Below the pieces are notes generated by a model. The model had not been told where the DNA came from. It saw nothing but the letters and a program-made list of their open reading frames with translations, and ran no database searches. From the IMG/VR virus record IMGVR_UViG_3300035698_009141, positions 1-48,030 of that record: 48,030 nucleotides of DNA; one strand, written 5' to 3'. This DNA is from a virus. Numbering within the stretch: the stretch's first letter is position 1; each line of letters opens with the position of its first letter. Below, one piece after another: positions 21,589 to 29,510 of this stretch. Made by a program: the position numbers and the translations under genes.

Positions 21589-21867
21589 TTAAAATTCGTC
21601 CACCAGAATATTTTCAATCGCCTTTGCCACAACAAAAGATATTACCATTTCATCGTATGGAAAATAATACTTTTCGTAATCCTCTCCATTGCTGTTGAAT
21701 TCTTCATAAGCCTTCATCAGCTCATTTTTTTCATCAACTGTTAGGCTTTCAATAATCTCTTTTTTACCGCTCCAATCCTGACAAACACGATCCCCGGCAA
21801 TGCTACCATGCATCCAACATATTTCAGATGCTATTTTTAATATTTTTGCTTGTAAACTTTTTTCCAT
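21589..21867 (-). CDS. Acidic hypothetical protein, 92 aa
   Basis: MEKSLQAKILKIASEICWMH..., acidic and helical. Start at 21867 after GGGGGAAAC; it lies 44 bases inside the end of the upstream HTH gene. Unknown function. Confidence 0.65.
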   Translation of the reverse strand: MEKSLQAKILKIASEICWMHGSIAGDRVCQDWSGKKEIIESLTVDEKNELMKAYEEFNSNGEDYEKYYFPYDEMVISFVVAKAIENILVDEF

Positions 21868-22075
21868 GTTTCCCCCGGTACAAACTAACATATTCAATCA
21901 TTTTTTTTATGTCTGAAATATCTATCCCCTTCCTGCACAAATCGTTTCTTACTGTTCCAATAGTTCTGTTTGTCATCATGGCTATGTCTTTGATGGTGTA
22001 TGTGTACTTGGTGTATCCACGGCCCCTTTTCCATTCTTTACCATGAAGCGGGTTATTGATATTTTCTACTGCCAA
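21824..22075 (-). CDS. Helix-turn-helix-like protein, 83 aa
   Basis: YTIKDIAMMTNRTIGTVRND reads as a helix-turn-helix (I-x-D-I-A-x-x-x-x-x-x-x-T-V-R) preceded by a basic N-terminus (GKEWKRGRGYTKY). Probably a small DNA-binding protein that may regulate this block (inference). Confidence 0.65.
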   Translation of the reverse strand: MAVENINNPLHGKEWKRGRGYTKYTYTIKDIAMMTNRTIGTVRNDLCRKGIDISDIKKMIEYVSLYRGKHGKKFTSKNIKNSI

Positions 22076-22078
22076 ACC

Positions 22079-22291
22079 TCATTCCTTGTTTCCACCAATG
22101 ATATTCATTAAATTTGCCACAATTGCTTTGTGTGATAGCATTTGCTGCTTGACAAGTAACAAATTTTCTATGTCAGAAGCGATGCTTTTTAACGCAAGAA
22201 CTTTTTCAAATGGCCTTGTGCCTAATTCTCCAACAACAAGGAGAATATCATTTTTAATCTTTTCTGATTCTGCAATATTAAATTCGCTCAT
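22079..22291 (-). CDS. Hypothetical helical protein, 70 aa
   Basis: MSEFNIAESEKIKNDILLVV..., long helices throughout (LALKSIASDIENLLLVKQQM). GAATGAAATATG-type weak ribosome site. Starts just ahead of the HTH gene. Unknown function. Confidence 0.6.
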   Translation of the reverse strand: MSEFNIAESEKIKNDILLVVGELGTRPFEKVLALKSIASDIENLLLVKQQMLSHKAIVANLMNIIGGNKE

Positions 22292-22341
22292 ATTTCATTC
22301 CTTGTTATAATAACACAGGGTATGTGTAATATTTTGCCAGT

Positions 22342-22506
22342 CTATTCTCTTTCCCCGTTGGCCCGTTTCAACCACTTAGACGCTCTTTCCCATCCGTCCC
22401 AAGCCCTGACTCTAAAATAAACAATTAAACCTATGATTGACAGGATCACAAACCAAACAACTGTGCCGGTTATTAATAGGATGGTTTTTATTATAAACAA
22501 CATCAT
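22342..22506 (-). CDS. Single-pass membrane protein, 54 aa
   Basis: Starts MMLFIIKTILLITGTVVWFV and has one long transmembrane stretch followed by RAWDGWERASKWLKRANG, a basic Trp-rich tail. Its ATG overlaps the TGA of the upstream gene (ATGA). Unknown role. Confidence 0.6.
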   Translation of the reverse strand: MMLFIIKTILLITGTVVWFVILSIIGLIVYFRVRAWDGWERASKWLKRANGERE

Positions 22507-22763
22507 AACACCCTCAGTCCCTTCCGTGAAAGAATATCATCCATAGCATCCAAAAACCATACAGACCAACGCCTTGACCATCGCAACGGCTTCCCGTTTA
22601 TGTCAAATAATTTTGCTTCACGGGCTTTATCGTCTGCTACTATTTCAGCTTCTGATTGGCATTGGTCAACCTCCGGAAAATAGTCTATTGGCTCTGTGCC
22701 ATTGCCGGTAACTTTTTTAAACTGCATCTTTTTGTTTTTCTTGCGTGGTGTCTTTTTTTTCAT
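22503..22763 (-). CDS. Basic N-terminus hypothetical protein, 86 aa
   Basis: MKKKTPRKKNKKMQFKKVTG is strongly basic; the rest is acidic with LRWSRRWSVWFLDAMDDIL. Coupled to the downstream membrane gene. Not recognised. Confidence 0.6.
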   Translation of the reverse strand: MKKKTPRKKNKKMQFKKVTGNGTEPIDYFPEVDQCQSEAEIVADDKAREAKLFDINGKPLRWSRRWSVWFLDAMDDILSRKGLRVL

Positions 22764-22766
22764 TTT

Positions 22767-22967
22767 TTATCCTTCATCCAAAAGTTTTTTACGGATTACG
22801 ACCAAAACATTCCACCGATTTCTCAAATCATCGTATTTATCCCATAAGTGTTCACGTAAACCTGTGTTATCACCTGTGTTATCGCAATAATCCATATAGG
22901 CAAGTTCTTTTTCAGGGTGTATTTCCTTCATTTCTTTTTCAATGTCTTGAATGGTTTTTTCTGCCAT
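22767..22967 (-). CDS. Hypothetical protein, 66 aa
   Basis: Charged helical protein starting MAEKTIQDIEKEMKEIHPEK. The ATG at 22967 has a strong GGAGGG, so the longer Pro-rich reading from 23027, which overlaps the previous gene, is rejected. Unknown function. Confidence 0.65.
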   Translation of the reverse strand: MAEKTIQDIEKEMKEIHPEKELAYMDYCDNTGDNTGLREHLWDKYDDLRNRWNVLVVIRKKLLDEG

Positions 22968-23007
22968 CTTTCCCTCCAGGTCAGGAGGCGGGTTGCCTCC
23001 TTGGTTT

Positions 23008-23385
23008 TTAGGCTTCGGTTTTTGCATAAAATAGTTTATACCCGTCAGACACTATAAACTCATGTGCCGCTTTGATTTTCTTAACGACATACTTTTCATA
23101 GGCTCTCATTTCCGGTTTAAATATATCCAACGCCGTGTCAATATCATCAATGATCTGATAAAGTTTTGCATCTATACTTGATTCATCAACCTCTTTGAGT
23201 TTTGAAAAGTCAAAGGGGTTGGGGTTGGAAATGGCATCAAGTATTCCTTGCCGATCTGGTGAAATTGGTTCTGTGTAACAATTATCACAAGCCCAAATAG
23301 CGGGAGCCTCGCCCTTTGGATTTACACGATGTAAATTTATTTCCATAACTGACTTGCCGCATTTGTTGCATTTTGGAGTTCCCAT
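23008..23385 (-). CDS. Zinc-knuckle hypothetical protein, 125 aa
   Basis: PKCNKCGKSVMEINLHR and WACDNCYTEP make a four-Cys ribbon with a short domain between, the layout of small phage zinc proteins; the C-terminal part is helical and acidic. AAGGAAGGGAAG precedes the ATG. Function unknown. Confidence 0.7.
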   Translation of the reverse strand: MGTPKCNKCGKSVMEINLHRVNPKGEAPAIWACDNCYTEPISPDRQGILDAISNPNPFDFSKLKEVDESSIDAKLYQIIDDIDTALDIFKPEMRAYEKYVVKKIKAAHEFIVSDGYKLFYAKTEA

Positions 23386-23419
23386 CTTCCCTTCCTTTCC
23401 CGTTTCCGGGGGTTATTTG

Positions 23420-23863
23420 TTATTCTGGCAAGACAATATCCTCAAAATTTATAATCTGTCTTTTTTTACCACAAGTTTTATCATCTTGCCTGTTAGGTTT
23501 AACCGTATATTGTGCGGCACCATACTTATAAACCCCCGTAATTCTACCTTTGGTTGTCTTTGTGCCGATAGGATGCGGCGGCTTGATATTAAACATTTCC
23601 ACCCATTCAAGCTGTGCTCTTCTGTGTATTTGACGAACATTAGAATCCATAGAATCCATATCTTCAACAAATATGGGGTCAACATCCCACCCACAATTTT
23701 CCATATACTTGGCAAGTTGAAATCCGTCCATTCCGTAACGATATACCTTGATTATATCTGTTTCCAGGAGATGCCTTTCGCTGATATCGATATTTGATGT
23801 TTGTTTTGCCGTGATACTTGCAGCTTCTGCAATCATTTCTTTATTGATCTTTGGTCTTTCCAT
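23420..23863 (-). CDS. Hypothetical protein, 147 aa
   Basis: Starts MERPKINKEMIAEAASITAK with AAAGGAGATCAA ahead. A helical N-terminal half (RYGMDGFQLAKYMENCGWDV) is followed by a beta-rich C-terminal half (KGRITGVYKYGAAQYTVKP), possibly a small nucleic-acid-binding domain. Overlaps the next upstream gene by 23 bases. Not recognised. Confidence 0.65.
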   Translation of the reverse strand: MERPKINKEMIAEAASITAKQTSNIDISERHLLETDIIKVYRYGMDGFQLAKYMENCGWDVDPIFVEDMDSMDSNVRQIHRRAQLEWVEMFNIKPPHPIGTKTTKGRITGVYKYGAAQYTVKPNRQDDKTCGKKRQIINFEDIVLPE

Positions 23864-24044
23864 TTGATCTCCTTTTGGTTGATACTGGGATAAAATCTTC
23901 AAGTGGACACCATTTAGGAATTGCCCACTCATCTTTAATATCTTTATCTTTTAAATCGCAATAAGTTCCCCGTAATTTGTCCTCTTTTTGGTAAGACAGT
24001 CTATGGTGGCAGTCTATGCAGTATTTTATTTTGATTATTTTCAT
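23841..24044 (-). CDS. Small Cys-cluster protein, 67 aa
   Basis: YCIDCHHRLSYQKED, TYCDLKD and KWCPLEDF: four Cys and two His, a small metal-binding protein type often found in phages (C-x-x-C-x-H ... C ... WCPL). AAAGGAATCC precedes. Role unknown. Confidence 0.7.
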   Translation of the reverse strand: MKIIKIKYCIDCHHRLSYQKEDKLRGTYCDLKDKDIKDEWAIPKWCPLEDFIPVSTKRRSNGKTKDQ

Positions 24045-24118
24045 GGATTCCTTTGGTCGGTTAATACCGGCTTCTCCCTTGGTATTTATTTGTGTTTATT
24101 TTTTGATGTTGTTTGAGT

Positions 24119-24625
24119 TTATTTGGTTAAAATTTTAATAGCTTTGTTCGCATGTTTAAGCGTTAATCCGTATTTCCAAGATGTCTGGACAAAATTGTTT
24201 CTTTGTTCAAAAAGCATATCGCTATCATCATCAATAATTACATAGGATTCAATTTCACAAACAATATCTTTTTCTATTTCCCAATTCCAAACAGGATAAT
24301 GAAACATATCTCTTAATAGTATTTTAATTTCACACCCTCTCGGAACACTAAAAGCATCTGTTGCCCTTAATTTTGGGGTTTCTCCAATAACTTCACCGCA
24401 TATTCCGACCATATTAAAAAGCGTTTGAAGATAGCTTAAATTCCCTTTTCTCCAGCAGGATGAAACAATAATCTTTGCCCCGGTTTCCCCTGTAATTTTA
24501 TTAAAGTTTTCAACACATTTAGGATCAAACTCTTTTGACTCGTCCCATGGCGTGAAATCTTTTCTTTGTCTATAATATGTGTCAGAATTAAAAACACCAT
24601 CTATATCAAGAAATATTATTTTCAT
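24119..24625 (-). CDS. HAD-superfamily phosphatase-like protein
   Basis: 168 residues. MKIIFLDIDGVFN holds the DxD catalytic motif (D7, D9), KIIVSSCWRKG the second motif (Ser), and YVIIDDDSDM the acidic metal-binding motif. Fits the HAD branch found in phages and in multi-domain RNA-repair proteins. The substrate may be a nucleotide or nucleic-acid end (inference). GGAAAGGATTAAAA precedes the ATG. Confidence 0.85.
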   Translation of the reverse strand: MKIIFLDIDGVFNSDTYYRQRKDFTPWDESKEFDPKCVENFNKITGETGAKIIVSSCWRKGNLSYLQTLFNMVGICGEVIGETPKLRATDAFSVPRGCEIKILLRDMFHYPVWNWEIEKDIVCEIESYVIIDDDSDMLFEQRNNFVQTSWKYGLTLKHANKAIKILTK

Positions 24626-24626
24626 T

Positions 24627-24764
24627 TTAATCCTTTCCGTTTATTTCAAGCATTTGGTCTTTTCCGTTCCTTCTTCTACAGGTTCTTTTTTCAAAATATC
24701 TTTTTAACCACTTGCCAACCGAAAAATCATTCTTCTGTTTCTTGTATCCGTTCTTGGCTTTCAT
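24627..24764 (-). CDS. Small basic protein, 45 aa
   Basis: MKAKNGYKKQKNDFSVGKWL then Arg-rich ...EKRTCRRRNGK. AAAGGAACCCAACC precedes. It fills the gap between the HAD and methyltransferase genes. Probably nucleic-acid binding; function unknown. Confidence 0.55.
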   Translation of the reverse strand: MKAKNGYKKQKNDFSVGKWLKRYFEKRTCRRRNGKDQMLEINGKD

Positions 24765-24776
24765 GGTTGGGTTCCT

Positions 24777-25550
24777 TTAAAATAATTGTGGTTGTGCTGT
24801 TAAAATGCGTTTGTTTATTATGTCGATATATTCTTCAGATATTTCAATACCGATATAATCCCTGTGATTTTCTATCGCCATTTTAGGAACTGTTCCAGAT
24901 CCGCAGAATGGGTCGAGGATTAAATCGCCTTTGTTTGACCATGAAATTATATGGTCATTTGCTAATTGTTCTGGGAATGGGGCTGGGTGTTTAGTATCTT
25001 TGGTCTGATTTGGTATTTTCCAAATATTGAAACGTCCACCCAACTTATCAAGTATTTTACCATATCCTGAAATTGGTTTAAACTTACCATTAACTTGCCT
25101 ATCCGTTCCTGTTAATTTAACACCAGGATTTTTATTTATTCTATCTCTAAGCACATTAAATATTTTTGGTTTACCCTTACTAAACACAAACATGTATTCA
25201 AAAACATTATGGCATCTATTTGATTCTGGAAATGAAAATCCGTCTTTTTGATATATCATAGTATCATGCAAATTAAACCCACATTCCATAAAATACAAAG
25301 CCTGTCTGAAACTTGTCCCTGTTTCCGATCCGTTTACAGTGGCATCGCCAACAACCCACACAACCACGCCGCCTTTTTTTGTAACGCGATATAACTGCCT
25401 TGCAATGGCTTCAAAATCAAAGGTATAACCACAATATTGGCGCAAATTATCATACGGAGGAGATGTGCAGGTCATATCTATGCAGTTATCTGGAAAGGTT
25501 TTCATAACTGCTGAACATTCGCCTTGTATGATTTTGTTTATCTCAAGCAT
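24777..25550 (-). CDS. Site-specific DNA methyltransferase (N6-adenine or N4-cytosine)
   Basis: 257 residues. TSPPYD at 29-34 is the catalytic (D/N/S)PPY motif IV and LDPFCGSGT at 212-220 is the SAM-binding motif I, placed after motif IV as in the beta class. SPPY is commonest in N4-cytosine enzymes but also occurs in N6-adenine ones. No restriction partner is seen, so it probably protects phage DNA from host restriction. Length is normal and complete. Confidence 0.92.
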   Translation of the reverse strand: MLEINKIIQGECSAVMKTFPDNCIDMTCTSPPYDNLRQYCGYTFDFEAIARQLYRVTKKGGVVVWVVGDATVNGSETGTSFRQALYFMECGFNLHDTMIYQKDGFSFPESNRCHNVFEYMFVFSKGKPKIFNVLRDRINKNPGVKLTGTDRQVNGKFKPISGYGKILDKLGGRFNIWKIPNQTKDTKHPAPFPEQLANDHIISWSNKGDLILDPFCGSGTVPKMAIENHRDYIGIEISEEYIDIINKRILTAQPQLF

Positions 25551-26034
25551 ATTTTTGTAACCTCATTTTAGGCACACCTGTCTTTTGATGCCCTTAGTCA
25601 CCTATGTATAATCTATTAAAGCTTAATCGTTCTCAATTCTTATCAGGGGAGCAATTAACGGAAGCTCGAAAACCTCACCAGCATTTTATGGATTGCTAAA
25701 CCAGGATACTGTTTCCGGTATCATTTGAGATTCATCCAGATTTTTACCTTGAAAACTTAGGATGCTATTAAAAGGGATCGTGACATTTAACCTATTTGTT
25801 TTGGGAACCGAGATTAACAGCCCAAAAAGGTCCGGCATCAATGACCAATTGAGAAAGGAATAAAAAAAGCCCGATAACGGATATGCGGCGTTATCGGGCT
25901 TTGGTGTAATTTGGGCTCCTGTCACGGATGCAACTTTGTCAACGCAAAGCGTATCAAAAGAAGCGAACCCAAAATTGTATATTTTTTCTTCATACCGTGA
26001 CATACACATATTTTATTCCTTTATTTACAAAGTG
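25551..26034. other. Stretch without a convincing gene; contains a strong terminator
   Basis: A leftward reading frame (25686-26009) with AAAGGAATAAAAT before its ATG is open here, but it runs through the perfect terminator hairpin at 25862-25902 and looks unlike its neighbours, so I treat it as doubtful or as a relic. A weak leftward promoter (TTGAGA, 17 bases, GATTAT; about 25608-25636) may serve the methyltransferase operon. Confidence 0.5.
25862..25902 (-). terminator. Intrinsic terminator of the leftward transcript
   Basis: Minus strand: AAAGCCCGATAACG, 9-base loop, CGTTATCGGGCTTT followed by a run of T. A 14-bp perfect stem plus a 7-base U-tract. It would end transcription arriving from 46 kb unless antiterminated, so the 15.97-25.55 kb genes need another promoter. 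Confidence 0.8.
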
Positions 26035-26226
26035 TCAACAACCTTCTTTGTACCCCAACCGTTCCAGGTATGTCATCCCATTCCCAACTATTCTTTTGTC
26101 AAGTTTTGCCAGAACCTTTGCTCGTCTTTCTTCACATTTGGTGGAACAGTATCCATTTACCCTGCTTTTCATCCAATCAACATCAAGATAGTATCTTAGA
26201 CATTCTGCACACCTTTTGATTTTCAT
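26035..26226 (-). CDS. Small zinc-finger-like protein, 63 aa
   Basis: MKIKRCAECLRYYLDVDWMK... and GYCSTKCEERRAK: CxxC near the N-terminus and CxxxC later, one zinc site in the style of treble-clef phage proteins. Start at the ATG 26226 (AAAAGGTGCAGGGT ahead). Unknown function. Confidence 0.65.
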   Translation of the reverse strand: MKIKRCAECLRYYLDVDWMKSRVNGYCSTKCEERRAKVLAKLDKRIVGNGMTYLERLGYKEGC

Positions 26227-26300
26227 ACCCTGCACCTTTTATAAATTTGTTTCATAAGCCTTTATACCACCACTTATTATACCGTGTCAAGCATTTTTAT

Positions 26301-26648
26301 TTATCGCCATATACTTATCTTAGCTTTTGGATATCTAATACAAGCTTCAAGATATTTTTCAAGCCACGGAACAAAATCTTCATATGTTCCCCACCCATTC
26401 GATGCGTTGAATTGTTTAAAGTATTCTGGAAACTTTTTCATTCTCTCAACACCATCACGCAAGGTTTCTATCATCTGTCCAGCAACCTCAATACCAAGTT
26501 CTTCTGGCCTCCAAACATAAAAATAAATACCCGCCTTACCTGCCATAGTATTAAGATTGTGCGTTATATTGGCATCAAAAGACTCAACATCCTCAAGTTC
26601 ATCACCACCAGCATCAATGTCCATATAAAGACCAACGGTAAGACTCAT
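26301..26648 (-). CDS. Conserved phage protein, 115 aa
   Basis: FDANITHNLNTMAGKAGIYF, VWRPEELGI, MKKFPEYFKQFNASNGWGTY and EDFVPWLEKYLEACIRYPKA form a well-known phage family with ANITHNL, NGWGTYE and YLEAC signatures. Function is undetermined. GAAGGAGACAAC precedes the ATG. Confidence 0.82.
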   Translation of the reverse strand: MSLTVGLYMDIDAGGDELEDVESFDANITHNLNTMAGKAGIYFYVWRPEELGIEVAGQMIETLRDGVERMKKFPEYFKQFNASNGWGTYEDFVPWLEKYLEACIRYPKAKISIWR

Positions 26649-26738
26649 GTTGTCTCCTTCTATATCCCAGAAGGATATTCTTTTGGCTTGACTGTCAAAT
26701 TTGGTTTAAAATAAACCGGAACGTCTGCTACCCTTGCG

Positions 26739-26933
26739 CTATTCAAATTTCTTATGCCAATATTTAGAATTTTGATCTATAATATCTGACAAATCTATAG
26801 AATGCTTGTCTTTTAATCTATTAACAATATTTTCAATTACCTCCCCCTGTTCTTGTAAAACATCGCATAAGATAGCAACCGTTTTAGCCAAATAATGATT
26901 AGACAGTTCTGTTTTTTCATTACACATTTTCAA
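26739..26933 (-). CDS. Hypothetical helical protein, 64 aa
   Basis: MKMCNEKTELSNHYLAKTVA..., helical and acidic, with LQEQGEVIENIVNRLKDKHS. Its start overlaps the end of the HNH gene by 14 bases, so it may travel with or be displaced by that cassette. A further short leftward frame (NSARVADVPVYF..., to about 26652) follows but has no good start codon. Confidence 0.55.
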   Translation of the reverse strand: MKMCNEKTELSNHYLAKTVAILCDVLQEQGEVIENIVNRLKDKHSIDLSDIIDQNSKYWHKKFE

Positions 26934-27621
26934 GGCTCCTTATATTATCCCAAGTTTCTGCTTTTATAATTACCATAAATTTTTCTGAAAGTTCTGAGTG
27001 ATACCATTCACATAATGCTTTCGCTTTTTTGCTTGAGTTACACGATACACATGCAGGCACCATATTATTAGGCTCTGATTTTCCCCCAGCCATGACTGGT
27101 GTTATGTGATCGATGGTAGTTGCAATATTTTTACCACAATATGCACACTTATTGTCAAAAAAATTAAATAAAATCTGCCTGATATCGTGCGGTATTATTC
27201 CTGCATTCCTTTTTCTACGTGTATTTTTAGCTATAACATATTCCTTACCTCCGTTGTGATACCACAATTTACTATATTCCCTGATACATATTTTACATTT
27301 ATTTTTAGGCCCCATTTCAACTTGATGTTTCCAGCTATTGCAAACAGAACACCAATTGTATCCAATACGTTTATGCAACATAAAAGATATTGGAGTCGGC
27401 CTTGTCTTTGTGATGGTTCTACAATTTTTACATACAGCATTATAGCCGTCCCATCTGCTTGAGTCTTTTGTAAAAAATTTTATTGATAAAAACTCTTTGC
27501 AACCAGTACATTTTTTAAAGCCAAGTTCGCTTATATCAATATAATCTTTCACACTTAATCCGGCCTTTGCGGACGCTGTTTTAATATGCCACCCATGTTT
27601 TATGGAAAGACAACTATTCAT
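26920..27621 (-). CDS. HNH homing-type endonuclease, 233 aa
   Basis: N-terminal finger CTGCKEF...AVCKNC, second cluster WCSVC...KCKIC, and C-terminal HNH nuclease: CAYCGKNIATTIDHITPVMA then NNMVPACVSCNSSKKAK (DH, N and the closing Cys pair). Downstream of and overlapping by 8 bases a ribbon-helix-helix gene, in the same arrangement as tnpA in the IS605-type element. Most likely a mobile free-standing endonuclease. Confidence 0.9.
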   Translation of the reverse strand: MNSCLSIKHGWHIKTASAKAGLSVKDYIDISELGFKKCTGCKEFLSIKFFTKDSSRWDGYNAVCKNCRTITKTRPTPISFMLHKRIGYNWCSVCNSWKHQVEMGPKNKCKICIREYSKLWYHNGGKEYVIAKNTRRKRNAGIIPHDIRQILFNFFDNKCAYCGKNIATTIDHITPVMAGGKSEPNNMVPACVSCNSSKKAKALCEWYHSELSEKFMVIIKAETWDNIRSLENV

Positions 27622-27760
27622 GTGATGATTTCCTTTTTTTAAGATATTCCCAAAATATATTTATAACCAACGCATTAACGGTCAATCCTTTTTCTTTCGC
27701 CATTTTTTTTAGCTTTAACCTTATCTCATTTGGCGGCCTTATCGACATTATCTTTTGCAT
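27614..27760 (-). CDS. Ribbon-helix-helix (Arc-like) regulator, 48 aa
   Basis: IMSIRPPNEIRLKLKKMAKE gives the Arc-type strand and helix A (MSIRxPxEIRxKLKxxA), then GLTVNALVINIFWEYLKK helix B. AAAAGGAGTTGAT precedes the ATG. The promoter in front carries repeated GATATC words, probably its own operators. First gene of a two-gene unit with the HNH endonuclease. Confidence 0.78.
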   Translation of the reverse strand: MQKIMSIRPPNEIRLKLKKMAKEKGLTVNALVINIFWEYLKKRKSSHE

Positions 27761-27764
27761 ATCA

Positions 27765-27850
27765 ACTCCTTTTTATGATATCTAAACGATATCTAAATAT
27801 ATAGCCTTTAAATAACCTTGTCAACTCTTTTTATGATATCTTTTTGCTAT
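27765..27850 (-). promoter_or_regulatory. Promoter and operator repeats of the RHH-HNH unit
   Basis: TTGACA (27819-27824), 17-base spacer, TATATT (27796-27801) on the minus strand. TTTAGATATC occurs twice 11 bases apart next to the start point, and AGATATCATAAAAAG appears both just before the ribosome site and just upstream of the -35 box. This is a classical layout for RHH autoregulation. Confidence 0.75.
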
Positions 27851-27954
27851 CTCAAATACTGTGCGTTACGTTGCAAGGCTTTTCTTTAACAATGCAATAC
27901 TTTTTTTAATGTTCCAATAAACCAAATAAATTAGTCTCCCATATCGTTCTCCTT

Positions 27955-28386
27955 TTAAATAGCCCACACACCACGAACAATCGGGTCAACACCCCTAAAA
28001 ATCGGAACATAATCATCGCACCCATCACAATCAGGATATTTTTCACAGCCTGGTTTTGACAAGCAGTATTCCCCTCTGCCGGAATATTTTATTTTTGGCT
28101 TATCTGGCAACCCACCATTTTTCTTTCTTTTCCTAGTCTTTGTCTTTGTGTGGGTTATTGAACATTCAGGACACCGAAACGGAAGCCCACCAAGTATTCC
28201 GGAATAGAGTTTTTTTCCACAGTCAGAACATAGAGTGATCCTCTTCTGTGCTATCCCAAGTTCATGAACGGGGCATACCTTTCCGTTCCAAATCTTTCCG
28301 TTTTTAAGCTTTAACCCGCAGGCTTTCTCTATTTTTGATTCATGTATCGTGCATTTGCATGAACAGTAAAACCATTTCTCAGTCAT
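27955..28386 (-). CDS. Zinc-ribbon-rich hypothetical protein, 143 aa
   Basis: Cys pairs at YCSCKCTIHE, TLCSDCGKKL, FRCPECSIT and EKYPDCDGCDD, suggesting two or three zinc sites joined by basic linkers (KTKTRKRKKNGG). Probably binds nucleic acid; function unknown. Overlaps the next upstream gene by 8 bases. Confidence 0.7.
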   Translation of the reverse strand: MTEKWFYCSCKCTIHESKIEKACGLKLKNGKIWNGKVCPVHELGIAQKRITLCSDCGKKLYSGILGGLPFRCPECSITHTKTKTRKRKKNGGLPDKPKIKYSGRGEYCLSKPGCEKYPDCDGCDDYVPIFRGVDPIVRGVWAI

Positions 28387-28606
28387 TTAATATCCTTTTG
28401 ACCTCATATCTTAATTTTAGTTGCAGAGTACGATCTCTTACTATCACATACGGCTCGTCTGAATCCTTTTCAAAGGCTGTGACTTCTTTGATGGTCAAAG
28501 GCGTTTCTTGGTGCTTTCCTGGCTGTTTGGTTGAATGGTTGGCACATTGGTATTGCCCCAAGCAAAATATGCAAGTTAGCCATGCAAGAATGACTATAGT
28601 TTTCAA
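28379..28606 (-). CDS. Secreted or lipid-anchored small protein, 75 aa
   Basis: MKTIVILAWLTCIFCLGQYQ is a signal peptide with Cys residues that could be lipidated; the rest is charged and soluble. Rz1-like spanin subunits share this look but are Pro-rich and sit with lysis genes, which is not the case here. Role unknown. Confidence 0.6.
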   Translation of the reverse strand: MKTIVILAWLTCIFCLGQYQCANHSTKQPGKHQETPLTIKEVTAFEKDSDEPYVIVRDRTLQLKLRYEVKRILND

Positions 28607-28812
28607 AGCGGTTTCTCCGGTCTATCTTTACAATATCTACATTCTGGATCTTCGCACTTACTCTCTGCCCAAATATTACAATCAGGACAATAATAAGAAT
28701 CATGTTTGACGCTATATTCTGTATTCAATCCACATTCAGGGCATTCACAGGTAAACGCTGTTTTAAATCTTATCTTTTCTTTATTGTTTTCAAATGTGAT
28801 CTCGCCTTTCAT
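28603..28812 (-). CDS. Zinc-ribbon protein, 69 aa
   Basis: CECPECGLNTEY, YYCPDCNIW, then KCEDPECRYCKD: a double zinc ribbon. ATGA-type overlap with both neighbours. Function unknown. Confidence 0.7.
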   Translation of the reverse strand: MKGEITFENNKEKIRFKTAFTCECPECGLNTEYSVKHDSYYCPDCNIWAESKCEDPECRYCKDRPEKPL

Positions 28813-29096
28813 TGCCCCGTCTCCATTCCAACTCTATCGTTTACCGTAACACGACATTCATTTTTACCTATAGCATCAACCCGTTCACCAGGATATTCAG
28901 CAAAAGTCAATCTTGATTCCAGGTCTTTGATTTCTTCTTTGAGTTGGTTATTTTCGGCTATCAGATCATTCATTGCTTTAAAGATATTTGTGACGAGTGC
29001 ATCTAATACTTCCATACCTGCCTGTGCTGATTCTTCGGGGATTATTTTTTTGTCGCGTACTTTCCGTGGGATATCTATGTGTTCTTGATTATTCAT
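28809..29096 (-). CDS. Coiled-coil hypothetical protein, 95 aa
   Basis: The middle portion (MNDLIAENNQLKEEIKDLES) has clear heptads. The ends are charged. ACAATAAAAA-type weak ribosome site before MNNQEHIDIPRK. Unknown function. Confidence 0.65.
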   Translation of the reverse strand: MNNQEHIDIPRKVRDKKIIPEESAQAGMEVLDALVTNIFKAMNDLIAENNQLKEEIKDLESRLTFAEYPGERVDAIGKNECRVTVNDRVGMETGQ

Positions 29097-29108
29097 TTTT
29101 TATTGTCC

Positions 29109-29499
29109 TTAATAATAATTATAGCCCTGCCCACCGTATGGGAAATCACCACCGGCACAGGGTTTTTTAGTTTCTTCTTCATCCATCCAAGCCATAAGTT
29201 TCATCAATCTTTCAAAAACTGGTATTCCCAATTCTTCGGCCCGTTTAATTTCCTTATCAACCCCACCACCCTTGCCTTTGCCTGAAATAACGTAAACGGC
29301 ATCAGCAACTTCCATCCAAGCCAATGACGCATTGTAAAATTTTTTAACGGGTATTTCTTTTGAGTGTAAACGTATTGCATATTCAGCGTCCATCCATGGT
29401 GGGAATGGTGCAAACCCAATATCAAATAATTGGGTCGCCATGTCCCACCTCAATAATATTGTCTGCTGAATAATTACCAGCAATATAAATTCGTTTCAT
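29109..29499 (-). pseudogene. DUF4406 (deoxyribosyltransferase-like) gene with a frameshift
   Basis: The gene begins at 29499 with an excellent ribosome site (GGGGAG) and reads MKRIYIAGNYSADNII, the nucleotide-binding start of DUF4406. That frame ends at 29422. The rest of the family (ATQLFDIGFAPFPPWMDAEY ... ASLAWMEVADAVYVISG ... IKRAEELGIPVFE) continues in the neighbouring frame down to 29109. One base missing or two extra near 29445-29455 explains it. No slippery sequence is seen, so a mutation or sequencing error is likelier than programmed shifting. Confidence 0.82.
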
Positions 29500-29510
29500 T
29501 ATAACTCCCC

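Noticed and set aside
25862-25902. Integron attC site
   Set aside because: The hairpin is perfectly paired with a U-tract and lacks the bulged bases and box arrangement of attC; no integrase is nearby.
28379-28606. Rz1-like spanin
   Set aside because: A signal peptide and possible lipid Cys are present, but there is no Rz partner, no overlap with one, and no Pro-rich body.
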